Shown here piece by piece: positions 10,886 through 23,263 of a DNA stretch of 64,000 nucleotides. The translations under genes were made by a program, and so were the position numbers. Numbering within the stretch: the first letter of the stretch is position 1; the number at the start of each line of letters is the position of its first letter. The notes under the pieces were generated by a model, which did not search any database, was not told the origin of the DNA, and saw nothing but the letters and a program-made list of their open reading frames with translations. Origin of the DNA: Himantopus leucocephalus (Eukaryota; Chordata; Aves; Charadriiformes; Recurvirostridae); the NCBI GenBank assembly GCA_003993805.1, contig RSEF01000001.1, positions 209,406,213 to 209,470,212 on the forward strand, read 5' to 3'.

Positions 10886-13005
10886 GTAAGGTTATGCTTA
10901 TATTTGGAAGAGTGGCAATTATAGCAGTGCTCATTAACTCTATTATTCTCTACCTGAAAAAAATGTTCTTGCAATTCTCTAGCTATTAGACAAAATCATT
11001 AATCAGAGTCTTCAGTTCTATGCTGAAACAAAGGTATCTAGTGCCATTTGACGTGCCCAAGATTATCTGAGACATCCATGTGGGGCTGATGAGCAAAACA
11101 GGATTTACAGAACACCTCTCCCTTTCTAGAAAAACATCTGGAAACCTAATTGAGCTGTAGGTGTCTACACGTGCACTAGGTGTCTCAAATAGCACTATTG
11201 TCAGCTGAGATGTAATCCATACAGACCAACTGTAGCCTAGAGAGCACTTCAGTTGATCTTCTGAATTTAAATGTTCAGACACAGGCACATAAGGACGTCT
11301 GAGATGTCCTAAGGTATCCCAAACATTTGCACAGTGCTGGCAGATGTGATGTGGCACTTAGAGGATACTCACACCATTCTGGACCACCAGCCAGAGGTAT
11401 GCTATTTAACACAGGTAAAATGACCTGCATTTAGGCAGCTGAACCCTGTGTATGTCCCTACTTTAGAATAAGCTGAATTTCTCTGTAGGTTCCATTGACC
11501 CTGTTGAGTAGATATTTATTAAATCATTAATGTATTAATCATTAACAGTATTAATATATTACCATGAAGTAAATTATGATGTCTAGCTTCTATTTCCTCA
11601 GTTACTCTAATATGTGGAAAGAATTTAAAGTATCAGTATTACACAGGCAAGAAAAGGATAGAACCATTAGTGGCAAGAGCAACCAGAAAATAACATTGTC
11701 TTTTGCCTAAACACAACAAGGCATCTTAATTCTAACTTTCTGCTGACACTTTAAAATTCTACTAAACATTGCTTTTTAGTCATTACAGGGTACTATCCAA
11801 AAGGTGTGAGCCTGAAACTTCAACCTAGACCTAAATTTCAGTTCTAATCTAGTCACAAACTACAGTGCTATTATCAGAATGCAGAAGACACTAACCCCTA
11901 CTCCATGGAACATTTGTTTCATGTACCTTTGGATACATAACTCCAGATCACAAAATCTTTCATTCCGTCTAACCTGGTATTTTTGATTAGACTATACACA
12001 ACAGATCAGCTCCACTTAGGACAACCGCTGTGCAAAGAAACCCAGTCTGGTTCCCTTCCCATCCTGCAATCTGTTGCCACTGTGAGCCCATAGCATATTT
12101 CCCCTTAGCTCGGCTTTTGAAGGGACTACTGTGGTCTAAAAACATCACTGGGCTATTGGGCAAAAGACCACTTTTTCCTCTGGACAGACATCAAGATCAA
12201 GGGCTAGCTTTCATTCCTTGTTTCAAGATAAACATTTGTGACTGTGACTAAGGGCATCTTCTGCAGCCTAATTCTTTTTGAGGATTCAGTGTCCTGGTTT
12301 CAGCTGGGGTAGAGTTAATTTTCTTTCTAGTGGCCTACCATGTTTCAGATTTGGTATGCAAGGAGTGTCAATAATGCATACTGGTTTAGTTGTTGCTAGG
12401 TGATATTTATAGCATTCAAGGATTCTTTTCAGCTTCCCATAGAAGCTGAGAAGGAGCATAGGCAGAACAATGGAATGGCCAATGGAATATTTCATACCGT
12501 AGGCGTCATGCTCAGTACGTAAATGGGGATTGGCCAGGAGGCAAGAATTTGCAATCACTGCTTGGGACGGCGTGAATTCACCAGTTTACTGGGTAGTGAG
12601 AGTGACTTCCCCCTTCCCTTTCCCCTCCTTTTCTCCCTCTTCTTCCTGCCCTTCTTGGGGGAATGGGGAGAACTGTGCAAGTGGCTGCGTGGTCCCAGCG
12701 GCCAGCTGGGGCAAAACCACAACATTAAGGCATAAAACCACATACCCTTTTGGAATTCCCTATTCATTTGCAGACTGAATATGAGTATTCAGCATGTGAG
12801 TTTCTGTAGATATCATCATAAAATCCCTTATTTCTTCATGCCTGCATAGGGAGCTTATTTTGCAATTGCACTTCTTACAAGGTAATCCATTGCCTAAAAG
12901 CTAAGCTTTTGCTGAGCGTAATAGTTTTGGGTAAAATCTAGTACCTAAATGTACTGAGAACTGTTTGCATCATTTGTTCCTTAATTGCTTTGTTTTTCAT
13001 TCCAG
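10886..13005 (+). other. CNTN5: CNTN5 last intron (2.1 kb), carrying a solo LTR
   Basis: Donor GTAAGG at 10886. The acceptor is a good pyrimidine-rich tract ending TTCCAG at 13005. A solo LTR occupies 12290-12724, about 280 bp before the last exon. The rest is AT-rich sequence with no other recognisable feature. Confidence 0.9.
12290..12724 (+). mobile_element. solo LTR of an avian endogenous retrovirus (435 bp)
   Basis: The element starts TGTCCTGGTTTCAGCTGGG and ends with CAAAACCACAACA, so it has the TG...CA ends of a retroviral LTR with a short imperfect terminal inverted repeat. I recognise the 5' end as an LTR type common across birds. Flanks TTCAG (12285-12289) and TTAAG (12725-12729) match at 4 of 5 positions and may be an aged target-site duplication. 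A pyrimidine-rich block (about 12607-12659) sits in the 3' half. The copy looks internally shortened relative to the family as I remember it, and no TATA box or AATAAA survives in the expected places. No internal retroviral genes adjoin it. Same orientation as CNTN5, inside its last intron. Confidence 0.85.
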
Positions 13006-13109
13006 GAGGGAAAGTAACAAGTGCTCAATCCACCTTACATGTGTTGTCCACTTCCTCGTCCTCTGTAACATTGCTTTTGGCACTGATGGTTCCTTCAACC
13101 TCATGGTGA
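13006..13109 (+). CDS. CNTN5: CNTN5 terminal coding exon: GPI-attachment signal and stop
   Basis: Entering in phase 1, the exon encodes [20 protein letters not shown] after the shared Gly, then [13 protein letters not shown] and a TGA stop at 13107-13109. A small-residue Ser/Thr stretch followed by a short hydrophobic C-terminus with no cytoplasmic residues is the layout of a GPI-anchor signal. It fits contactins, which are tethered to the outer membrane leaflet. The exact attachment residue cannot be fixed by eye. The frame chains through all five exons without a stop. Confidence 0.95.
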
Positions 13110-13380
13110 AGACTGCAGACTTTGTTGTTGTTGTTATTTGTTTGCTTTAGCTTGATGACACCAAGGGATGGAGTTTTATGTCCGTGGAGAAACTGGAAAC
13201 CCAAGATAATTCTTAAAGACCCATAGAAATGCCTGTGGTGCACTTAGAGGAGTGTTGGAGACACAGTCAATAATTCATCAGGTTTTTTTCTCTTCATTTT
13301 TTGTAAAAGTCCTCTGGGAAGGGGACACTTCTTGGCCCAAAAATATGCAGATTGTATGTAATAAACTTTTGTAAGGAAAC
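13110..13380 (+). other. CNTN5: CNTN5 3' UTR, proximal form
   Basis: Sequence following the CNTN5 stop. It contains a GTT-rich stretch at about 13122-13138 and leads to a canonical AATAAA at 13360-13365. Cleavage would be expected some 15-25 nt beyond the signal. A longer UTR is possible (see distal signals). Confidence 0.7.
13360..13365 (+). terminator. AATAAA polyadenylation signal, CNTN5 proximal
   Basis: Canonical hexamer 251 nt after the stop, followed at about 13407-13440 by a T/GT-rich element that could serve as the downstream element. This is the closest well-formed signal to the stop. Confidence 0.65.
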
Positions 13381-15950
13381 GTAATTTCTGTCAAATGTAC
13401 TTTACTTTTTTAATATGTTCGACTTTGGTGACCCCAGTCATGTACCATTAGGTGTTTAAACAGTGGTGTCTAGTACAGTACATCTGTTTGGTTTGGAAAA
13501 AAATTCTTCTTTAAATATAGAACAGAGTTTGATACAGCTTTGTCGAATACTTCTCTTGCATCCCCTATGGCTGGCTGTTCTAACTGACGAGAGAAAAATA
13601 TAGTTTAGATACACAGCCCACTGCAAAAGTACAGAGATTTTTTTGTGAAAAGGTATGAATATGTGTTTAATTAGCAAAAAGAATTGTCAATACAATACTA
13701 GACAGCACCCTCAGAAAGTGGCAAAATGGAGCAGAAAAGAAGCCATTTATTTTATTGCAAGGTAAAGGGAAAATTATTAAACACAAACTTAAAAGGAAAC
13801 AAGTCTGATTTTCATCAAATACCACATGATTTAATGTCAAATTAATCAAATATTTATTTTCAATAGCAAATAAAAAATCAATTCCTAATGCATATGACAA
13901 CGAAAACTCCACTGGGCATTTAAATATGATCTACATTAGGTTGCTAAGTGGACAAATAAAGCAATGCAAGGAGATAAAACTACTTTTCCCAACCACTTCT
14001 CAGCTGTCACTTTTTTTTTGTCCTCTGGGTCTGTTTCTTAGTAACATTCTGTGCTTTATATATTTGGCAATCAAGTTGAAGTATATATGAAAGCATATTA
14101 TGGAGAGAATATTAACACTTTTTGAATGCAATCATTCAGATATATACAGCCTCCAGTAGGATATATTTTGGAGAATGCTGTGTCTGAAAAAAAATACTTG
14201 GATAAGTGCTACAGAGCACCATTCCAGTTATTTAGCTAATTGGCTCTGTTTCTATAGCTCATTAGAGATTATTCTTGTAGGGACTGTGTGCTATCAGTTT
14301 TGATCCCCGCTTTTTGCTGCACCAAACAATTTCCACTCAATAGTCAATTTAGACTATTTTTCTACATTGGAAGGCCTTTCCGCATATTGACACCTGAATA
14401 AAATGATCCCCAGGGTATATGGTGTGCACATTTGTACAATTATGGTGTGCACAGTGTTATGAGGGATGGTGTTTTACTACCATGGGTCTAGTGATTGCGC
14501 CTAGGATGAATATTCCCTTGCCTGGGAAAAATCAAGTGAAAAGAGTTTAACAGGCAAGTCCTAATAGCACAGCTCCTCTAGCTGTCCATCCCTTTAAAAG
14601 TTTTGATGTAAATCTATTTTGGTTGATGGGTTCGGGGTCTAAAATGTTATTATTTTGCCAGCTCACTAGCAAAACAATACTTGGCATTTAGCTAGTACAC
14701 TCTAACTCTGCCCTTCCTTAGCAGCTTTAAAATAGTACCCAAGAAAGCACAACACAGATCAAGTGTTTGGTAGGTAAAAAGCTGACTGATGACTAAATTT
14801 TTTTTCCTTTGGAATTTTTTATCAGTAAAATTTTTCAGAGATTGTTCAACTCAAATCTTTACTACCCACTAATATTTTAAATAATTTTCTAAAACATGGG
14901 TTTAAAATCTAATTTGTCACCATATTGCTAGGAAAACAAAGGCAGGATAGCTAGCCGAACACAGGCTGTAGATACAGACAGATGGAGACCTTCTATACCT
15001 CTGCTTCTGGAAAAGGCTTTGAGAGCAAAGACAGGGAGGTGGACTGTACCTTGCTGATAGAGCAAACACACAAAATAACTACCTGCTGTCCTTTGTAAAA
15101 CAGCAGCATTGCTACTGTGCAGAGAACTTGCATTAGCAAACCATTGTTTTTCAAAAGGTTAAAATAAACAAGAATAAAGTGATGACCAAAAAGCAAAATG
15201 GCTATTTTATAAATTAGTTAAGCATAATTTCCTCTATTTTTTATAGAGTCGCTTGCCAATGCAGTTTATTTCAGAGTGTTCAAAAAGGCTATAGTCACTG
15301 TTGGTGGCATTTTGGTGAAATAACTTTCTGAATACAATAAATGGCTATGCTTTATAAGAAGAATGAAAGTCTAATAGAGCTGCATCTAGTTATATCTCAA
15401 TCTCTAGTGTCAAGATACAGATAGAAATACTGAACATACCATCAGGTAATGTAGTTGTATTGCAGGGACAAAAAGGGGTATGTTTTATATTCAACATGAA
15501 CAGACTATGTATTTTGCATCTTAAATATACTAATAAACATGTTTTAAATGTTTAAGTACCTATGTATTACCTATTTGTTACTTTGTAGGAGAAGATGTTC
15601 CCTTATCATGACATACTATTTTTTAGTTGCAATGGAGCTCTTTCCTTTTTCATGTAAAAGATTGTAATAGTGCAGTCTAGCGTCACTGAGGAGACTGTAT
15701 TTTTGTATAATGCCACAAGACCTGTTTGGAAAAAAATAATTAGAAAGAAACTTTGTTTTGCAGACCAAAAGAAAGATACTGTCAAGGCCCATATCAAAAT
15801 GTTAGATATATTGTATACAATCTGTATATATTCTATATATAATGGTATATACGATGTGGAAGACACAGTAATATAATAGTTCCTGTGTACTGTTCTTGTA
15901 ACATTAGATCTTTTTAATAAATAATTCTCTTTTTATTGACTTTTATCTTA
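13381..15950 (+). other. possible extended CNTN5 3' UTR / downstream flank
   Basis: AT-rich sequence without a gene. Canonical AATAAA hexamers occur at 13955-13960, 14397-14402 and 15916-15921. The first is followed by a T10-GT-rich tract and the last by a T-rich tract. In such AT-rich DNA hexamers are expected by chance, so only transcript data can decide whether the UTR reaches this far. No repeat was recognised. Confidence 0.35.
15916..15921 (+). terminator. AATAAA, candidate distal CNTN5 polyadenylation signal
   Basis: Hexamer in a T-rich context, followed by a T-rich tract within 20 nt. It would give a 3' UTR of about 2.8 kb. This is speculative without transcript evidence. Confidence 0.3.
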
Positions 15951-18324
15951 TCTCCTGTCAGCTCCTGAATTGTATTCATAGAGGACAGGGTGACACAAAT
16001 ATTTTGGATTCCAACAGCAACAACCTTTTAATTAAATTACTTTCAAGAAGAAAAAGATGAATCTGAGTGGGGACAATGCAGCCATTAAAATAAAAAAAAA
16101 AAATTGGCATCTTTCTAATTTCACATATGTGTTGGTTTGCCTGGGTAGATGTTACGTTTATAATTAAATAACTGAAAGGTGCAAGAAGGCTGGAACTCTC
16201 AACATGAGGCTATGCCTAACAAAAATTCCAAAATAAGTCTGCACATGAGCTTCAGAGATAAAAGCTCTCTGCATTTAAAAAAAGAAATAATGAAAAGAAG
16301 TGCTTTATAAGGAAGCCACAAAGGGCAATCCTCCACATAATGAAGTATTATATGGCTTCTGGGATGGCTTTAGCATATATAACATTCTTCCAGGTGTCAC
16401 CAGTACGCCATGGCCATGCAGGCACAAAAGCACAGCGTGGCCATTTCATGTTCGCTTGAAAAGTTTAGTTGCTTTGCCATATACTTGAAACACTTTGTGT
16501 GATACATCACAACAAAACAGCTTTCAAAAATATACATACCCTTTTGGAGGAAAAAATGTAATAATAGACGATCCAATTATAGCAAATATTTTTATTTTTC
16601 CATAGTTTAATTTGCATTTTTAATAATCCCCAATCACTTCTTTATGAAATGCATATTTATAGTGGTAAATGACTTTGCAACACAGTGCGAAGTCAAAGAG
16701 CCCATTTTGGAAATAAAAATAGATTGCCACAGTCACCATCTGAACTGAGACTTCAATTACGAAATGGGTATGGCCTAAGTAGCATATTATATCAGGACTT
16801 CCATTACATTAGTTATGAATGTCACAGAAAACTGTAATGACCTGGTTTTGCTGACATGGAGAACTGTGCATATTGAAAATCCATATCCTATCAGAACTTC
16901 TACCAAACTGCAACCCACTCTTGCCCTTTTATGGCCATCATCCCAGTTCCTCTGAAGATGAAAGACATTTTCCTTCTTAATTACTTCCTGTGCTCTTGAG
17001 CAAAACAATGTCAGGGATAAGAGAAAATGAGCAGCATTTTATTACAATAGGTTACTTGGCTTTAGGCTATTACACACAGCCTCCCTAAGCATGCCTACAC
17101 ACGGGCTGCTTCCAAAAATACAGACCCGGAGTTTGCTCTAAGACTTTTCTCTCAATTCCAGTAAAGACAGACCTGAGCACTGACTTTGCCTTTATTGTGG
17201 TACATCTTTTTAATACTTTAAACAAGATAATGATAGAGTATATATATTAAAGACTCAAAAGCCTAGAAGAAAAATCTATGGAAAATTGTACTCTAGCAAT
17301 TCCGATATTCACATTACTTATTAGAGGAGTCAGCTGCTTAAGCAAACTGGCACAGATGTTTAGATGCACAGTTATTCTTCCTTCCTGTGCTCCTTTTCTT
17401 CTGTCAGACTATTAACTAAGCACCCCAGCTTGTATAAGAAACTTTCCTAGTCATCAGAAGAAACTGATGAAGACATCCGTGATACATCTTGGTTCATCAT
17501 TTACTATGATAAAATAGATATGTCTGGCTGGAGAAAAATACCCTCCTTTTTGGTATATTGGGTTGGGGTTTTTTTCTCTTTTAAGCTCAAACTCATCAAT
17601 TCTAAAAACATACAGAATAAAAACGTATGATAGTCTTCCTGAAAGAAACAGCAATCAAGATGAATAGCAAAGGCAATATACATGTTAATCACAAATAAAT
17701 GTATTCAGCATATTTTGATTTTTGTACAGAAAATAAGATGGGAAAATGCATCAATTTCCTTTCAGTAGCAGAAAACATGTGAACAAAAAGATACTGAAAG
17801 TATCTGAAAAATATCTGGGTCAAAGCTTTAGCAAGTACAATTTTACTCTAAGCTGCACTGCTCTGATGCCTGGCTGAGCAAGCATTTCCATTTCATGACG
17901 CCATCTCTTATCTTCTACAAAAGGGTCTTTTTAAGATGGGATAGTAAAACAGGGCAGCCCTTCTGATTTTCCTTTAAAACTTCACCATGTAGAGCACCTG
18001 GCTGACTTAGAAAAGAAACCTCAATTCAATTGCTTGCTTTTGTATAACACAATCCCTTATTTTTGAGTAATACATACATCCAATTCTATCAGTATTTTGG
18101 AGTCATTCTAGGTGATAACAACATTTTATATGTATGCTTGTTCAAATTCAGAAGTTTCACTTATGCTTTAAGTGAAAAAAATGAATGCCCACTCTGCTGT
18201 GACCGTTAATTTATAATGCATGGGCTGTCAGATGATCAGTGGAGGTAGTGCCTGGTATTAGTTCTTTTCTAACACGGAGAAGACTCAAAAGCAAATTGTT
18301 GATGTTTTCTGGTTATACTACATA

Positions 18325-18522
18325 TGGTGGTGGTGAGGCACTGGAACTGGTTGCCCAGAGAAGTTGTGGATGCCCCATCCCTGGAGATGTTCAAGGCCAG
18401 GCTGGATGGGGCTTTGAGCAACCTGGTCTAGTGGGAGATGTCCCTGCCCGTGGCAGAGGGGGCTAGAACTAGATGATCTTTAAGGGCCCTTCCAACTTAA
18501 ACCATTCTATGATTCTATGATT
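18325..18522 (+). mobile_element. CR1 LINE, short 3' end (about 200 bp)
   Basis: Only the CR1 3' UTR survives, ending in the tail CCATTCTATGATTCTATGA. It shares an identical 86-bp block with 1910-1995, hence the same subfamily as the intronic CNTN5 copy. It carries no coding capacity. Confidence 0.93.
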
Positions 18523-20403
18523 TTAAATTCTATTAGGAAAAAAGTAATAATCCAGGGTTCAATAAGTATCTCTCCTGCATCAGTTACCGAGATGAAAAAA
18601 TAGCACTTCACCCTGCCCTACAAATCCCTGGGCAGCCCTCTCCTCCCCCCCTTCCCTGTCCTGCCACAAAGTGTAAAATGGTACATTTGTGTATGGGGCG
18701 GGGGAAGAAGAGAGACAAAAGGAGGAGGAAATCCATGGGCACAGCTCCCCATGAGGATGACCTGAAGTTCACCCAGCCTCTTGACCCAGCAGTGTTTGCC
18801 TTCCAACAAGCCATATGAAAGGGTAAGCCTTTTCCCTTCCAAACATACAGGAAAGCAAACTTTTTTCCCCATCTGAAAATGATTGCACTAGATTACCAAA
18901 AAAAACTAAGCTAGGGTTCCACTGTGTTGGGTTGCTATCTGTCAATACTTTCTGACTTTCTCAGGGGAATAAAAGCTAATCCCACAGCTTTTGAATGGGA
19001 AGTGAAAGGAATTTCATCACTACAAATTTCTCATTAAAAAAGGCATTTGAGTACTCAGAGTACCCACAAAAGAAAATATCAGTCTTTAATGCTCTTCACA
19101 AAAGCTTTGGCCATTAAATGCAGGAGATAAAGCTGGCAGGTTGCTGACTGAATGTATTATTGCAGCATGAGAAACAGGCTTCCAGTGGCAAAAATTCCAT
19201 CAGATTTCTAGATCATAAATGGCTTGAATATTGCTGGATCTGTGCAAGTTTGTTTTGCAGAATGGTAGAGTCTTCCCTTTTGGATCATTTTTTATTAGAC
19301 CCAAACATTTCCTGAAAGTTTCTGATTTTCTAAGAGCTACCACACTAAAAGTCCTCCAGCAGAAGAGATCTGCAACACCTTAAACCTTGGTGTGACAGCA
19401 TATTGCCAAACACGCTGTTTGCTCAAGGCACAGCTACTCCCACCACTCTTCCCTCCACCAAGAAAATATTTACCTCCATGAACTACAGTGAGGTGGTGAC
19501 GCATTTCTGTTCTTAAATGGTTGTTGAACTCTTTCTTCCTTCTAGTCAGAGAGTACAGCTGTTAAGATACTGTAAAAATCTAAAAAGGTGAGAAAAATAT
19601 GGGGAAAAATAGCCCCAAAAGCCAGTAGGTCTGGCATAGACCAGCAAACAAGCCAAACCCAAAATGAAACTCTGTGGCTCACATAACCCTCTAGTTTAGT
19701 CTAGGTAAGGAGAGGTGGGAGGTCCGTTCCCCTGCACCCCCACCTTAATTTGTTGAATTTCAGTAGAATGGGATCGGTAGTGCTGTAACAACTTTTCACA
19801 AGGCTCTTGGTAAGACGCTATAGAGGAGGAATGCCAGCCAGGAAAAGGCAGCAACAAGCTTTCTGTCTGTTTTCTGGTTGATGCTGCCAGTTTTACAGAG
19901 CTCAGAAGTAAGGTGAGAGACATCTGGCCACCTTATATCTCCTTTGGACACCTAAATCTCAAAATTATGATGATACTAAGCCCTTACAGGTAACTAAAAG
20001 GCAGATAACGTTGAAGCACTCCAAAAGGAATGAACGAAACAGAGTGAGGGAGGAAAAAGGCATCAAGCATGTTTCAATACCAGTAAATGTGAGGTGAAGA
20101 AAATCTAAACTGTGCTTACACCTGCGGACAGGTGAAAATCAGGAAAGGCGACTTGGAACAACATCAGAGGGAGTCAGAAACTCATGGATGACCATGTAGC
20201 AGCTGCTAGAATGCAGTAAAAGTTGGGTATCATCAGGAAGGTTGTTGAGAGCAAGACGAAACAACACTTTTCTGCAAGAGAAAATTTTGTTTTTATTGCA
20301 GTACTGGTACTGTGTGCGCTTGAGGTCTCCACAGCGCAAAAAGGACATAATAGAGATAGCAAAGAGAAAGACAACTAAAATGATCAAGGATATCATCTAG
20401 AAC

Positions 20404-20437
20404 ATCTTCCTATCCCTGTATCGTCTCTTAAGCTAGA
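20404..20437 (+). repeat. 34-bp direct repeat, copy 1 (abuts an N)
   Basis: The block starting ATCTTCCTATCCCTGTATCG is identical to 21134-21167, 730 bp downstream. Copy 1 ends immediately before the ambiguous base at 20438, which suggests an assembly join rather than a biological duplication. Confidence 0.85.
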
Positions 20438-21133
20438 NGCTGCCTGGGGAGAGGGTAAAAGGACCAGGACTTCTGGGTTTGGAGACAAGTGGGCAAAGGA
20501 TAAGAAGCTATCACACCTCAACTTTCTCTCCCATTGTTCTCTCCTGTGCAATGGACAAAGCACTGAAAAGGCCTATGAAAGACTGACTCCCAAACCTCCT
20601 CCTCTTCCTGTTTGGAAACTGTGGAACCCAAGTACTTTAAATTCAAAGTTAAATATCCTAGTTTATCTGTCATTGTACTATTCACACAAAAAGCTCTAAT
20701 ATTGAAAAGATGCTATTTCAGAATATCCCCTATTCCCAGGGCCAGAGTAATCAAATCTACTCCCAGATATGTGATGCAAGTGAGAAAGAAAAGTCATTTG
20801 CGAGCTCTGAAATCCTCAGCTGGATCTTTAAATCATTTGTGGTAGACAGAAGAAAAAACATGTCTGCCTCTGTTTTACAAAGGGACATTCACAAACATGC
20901 ATGGGAAACTTGTGAACGTACCCAGGATAATGAAACCACCCCTCCCACACGGACATAAAATGCAGGAGCCGAAACTGGATCTCCAGAATCAAAGTCCAGC
21001 ATTTCCACCACCGATTGCCCTTAAATGCTTATTGTTATGTTTAGGTTGCAGTGCTTGCAAGCCATCTTTGTTACCTGCTAATAACTGATCAACTAGAGAC
21101 TCTAAAAGAATGAATACAAAACTCTAACTAAGG

Positions 21134-21167
21134 ATCTTCCTATCCCTGTATCGTCTCTTAAGCTAGA
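21134..21167 (+). repeat. 34-bp direct repeat, copy 2
   Basis: Exact second copy of 20404-20437; the sequence on both sides differs from that around copy 1. Confidence 0.85.
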
Positions 21168-22445
21168 CACAGAGTCTGGGAGAGTTTTAGGTAAGACAGC
21201 AGAGCAAAAGCAAATATCTGTTCTTACTCTTTTATGAGCAACAACATCACATTTACTGCCAGACCATCAGAGAATGGGGGAAATGAAAATGCAGCATTTT
21301 TACTTTCTCTTTTATGCTGAATACACTAAGTGGAATGATTTTGGTATAATGTAGAAAAGATGCCTGATTGATGTAGGTTATAATTTTAAAACTAAGTTTT
21401 CTGCTTCTGAGTACACACATACTCACTAATTAACTTGAACAGCAGTTTATAAGACCAGTTCTGACTCTGCCCATTTAATGAGCAAAATCCAATCAACCAC
21501 CCTGTTAGCGTAAATGGAAAATACATGTCTGCAAGAATGATAAATAACTGATTGCCATAGTGATTAGCATAACGTGCCTCCTGGGAAGCTATTTGGCATT
21601 CAGCTCTCACTAACACTTTTTAAGGATTGATACAAGTCTTGGTGTGCTTTGCATTGGACTTGCAGCTTGTTTAACTAGGAAGACATCTTTCTATATCTGA
21701 TGACTGACATTTTCATTTTAAACTTTTACATTTCTGTTTATAACAAAATGAATCATATTTTTCAAACTGTCATGGGTGTTTTCGCATAAAACATATGTTT
21801 GGCTCGTTCCATTAAAAAAACCCAAATTTATTTTTAGTGGTCTCAGATGCTCCAAGCACTATAACTGAGCTAAACTATCCTCAGTAAAGCTGTTGCTGAC
21901 TCACAGTTAAGCAGCCTAGTGACTTTGGAAGCTATATGCTCTACTTTGGAAGTTTTTAGAGCCTTTGTATAATTCAGCTGACTGGGCTATAGAGATATCC
22001 AGAAATTAAATACATCAGATGATCCCCTGGATTACAAAAAATGGATGATATTTTGAATACACTTGAGGTAATTTGAAATGCTACTACCAGAGCACAGAAT
22101 ATCTATGTTTGAAAAATGGTCAGTTGAACTACTTTTTTTTAGTACCTCAGCTTCAGTTCCAATTAGGACTGTGCTTTAGTATATCAGTCCGTAATTTCAA
22201 CGTATTAGCTTCTTCAATGGCAGACAAAATCCCTTTCAGATAAAAAATAAATCTGTGAGGCTTCACAAGAGGCTGTCATGCCAGTCACAGGATTGAATGA
22301 ACTGTGGGCGAAGTTTCTCCTGGACTGCAGGAACTTGGGTAACCATCTCAGACCTGATCAATAGAGCTGCATCAACTGTTTCTTCCATCTTGCATCTGTA
22401 TGGGTACACTTCAGCCCAAAAGTGTTGAGTTTCAGATAAATTACA

Positions 22446-22776
22446 GTGAGGGTCTGCTACAGGCCACCTGACCCGGAAGACCAAGTGGATGAGGCCCTCT
22501 ATAGACAAACAGGAGCAGCCTCATGTTCACAAGCCCTGCTCCTCATGGGGGACTTCAACCACCCTGATATCTGTTGGAAGGACAATACAGCAGGGCACAA
22601 ACAATCCAGGAGGTTCCTGGAATGCATTGACGATAACTTCCTTCTCCAAATGACAGAGGAGCCAATGAGGAGATGTGCCATGCTGTACCTTGTTCGCACC
22701 AATGAGAAGGGGCTGGTGGGGAACGTTGCATTCCAGGGCAGCTTTGGCTGCAGTGATCATGAGATGGTGGAGTTTG
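22446..22776 (+). pseudogene. CR1 ORF2 endonuclease-domain fragment
   Basis: Translates as the later half of an APE-type endonuclease. The motifs seen are CYRPPDPEDQVDEA near the start, MGDFNHPDICW (GDFN at 22548-22559) and SDHEMVEFE (SDH at 22752-22760). In APE-type LINE endonucleases the GDFN and SDH motifs contribute catalytic residues that nick the target DNA. The N-terminal catalytic residues are absent because the element is truncated, so the domain cannot be active. Confidence 0.88.
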
Positions 22777-22781
22777 AGATC

Positions 22782-22935
22782 ATAGAATCATAGAATCATT
22801 GAAGTTGGAAGGGACCTTTAAGATCATCAAGTCCAACCATTAACTTAAACTGACAAAAAACACTTCTAAACCATATCCCCAAGTACCACATCTATCCTTT
22901 TTTTAAACATCTCCAGGGATCCTTTAAACACCTCC
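22782..22935 (-). mobile_element. CR1 3' end inserted antisense into another CR1
   Basis: On the + strand it opens CATAGAATCATAGAATCATT followed by GAAGTTGGAAGGGACC, the reverse complement of a CR1 tail. About 154 bp long and 5'-truncated. It is flanked by AGATC at 22777-22781 and 22936-22940; removing it plus one flank restores the continuity of the host CR1. Similar in sequence to the CR1 at 42756 (same phrase order: AAGATCATCAAGTCCAACCA and so on). Confidence 0.9.
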
Positions 22936-23263
22936 AGATCCTTAGGGCAGCGAGGAAGGTGCACAGTAAGCTTGCTACCCTGGACTTCAGGGGAGCAGAC
23001 TTTAGCCTCTTCAGGGATCTGATTGCTGGAGCACAGTGAGATAAAGTCCTGGAAGGAAGAGGGGCCCAGGAAATCTGGTTAGTATTCAAGGACCACCCCC
23101 TCCAAGCTCAGAAACGATGCATACTGACAAAGAGGAAGACAGGCAAAAACACCAGGAGGCCTGCATGGATGGAAAGGAGATCCTGGGAAATCTCATACAG
23201 GAAAAGGAAGCCTGTAGAGGGTGGAAGCAAAGACAGGTAGCCTGGGAGGTATACAGAGAAAGC

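Larger units (their letters stand above)
15951..22437. other. intergenic, AT-rich; one short CR1
   Basis: No supported gene. Contents are the CR1 3' end at 18325-18522 and a 34-bp sequence present twice (20404-20437 and 21134-21167), the first copy abutting an N at 20438. Small ORFs here have no recognisable content. Confidence 0.75.

Noticed and set aside
16130..16160. TGTGTTGGTTTGCCTGGG resembling an LTR start
   Set aside because: Similarity covers fewer than 20 bases, and no matching 3' end or internal LTR features were found.
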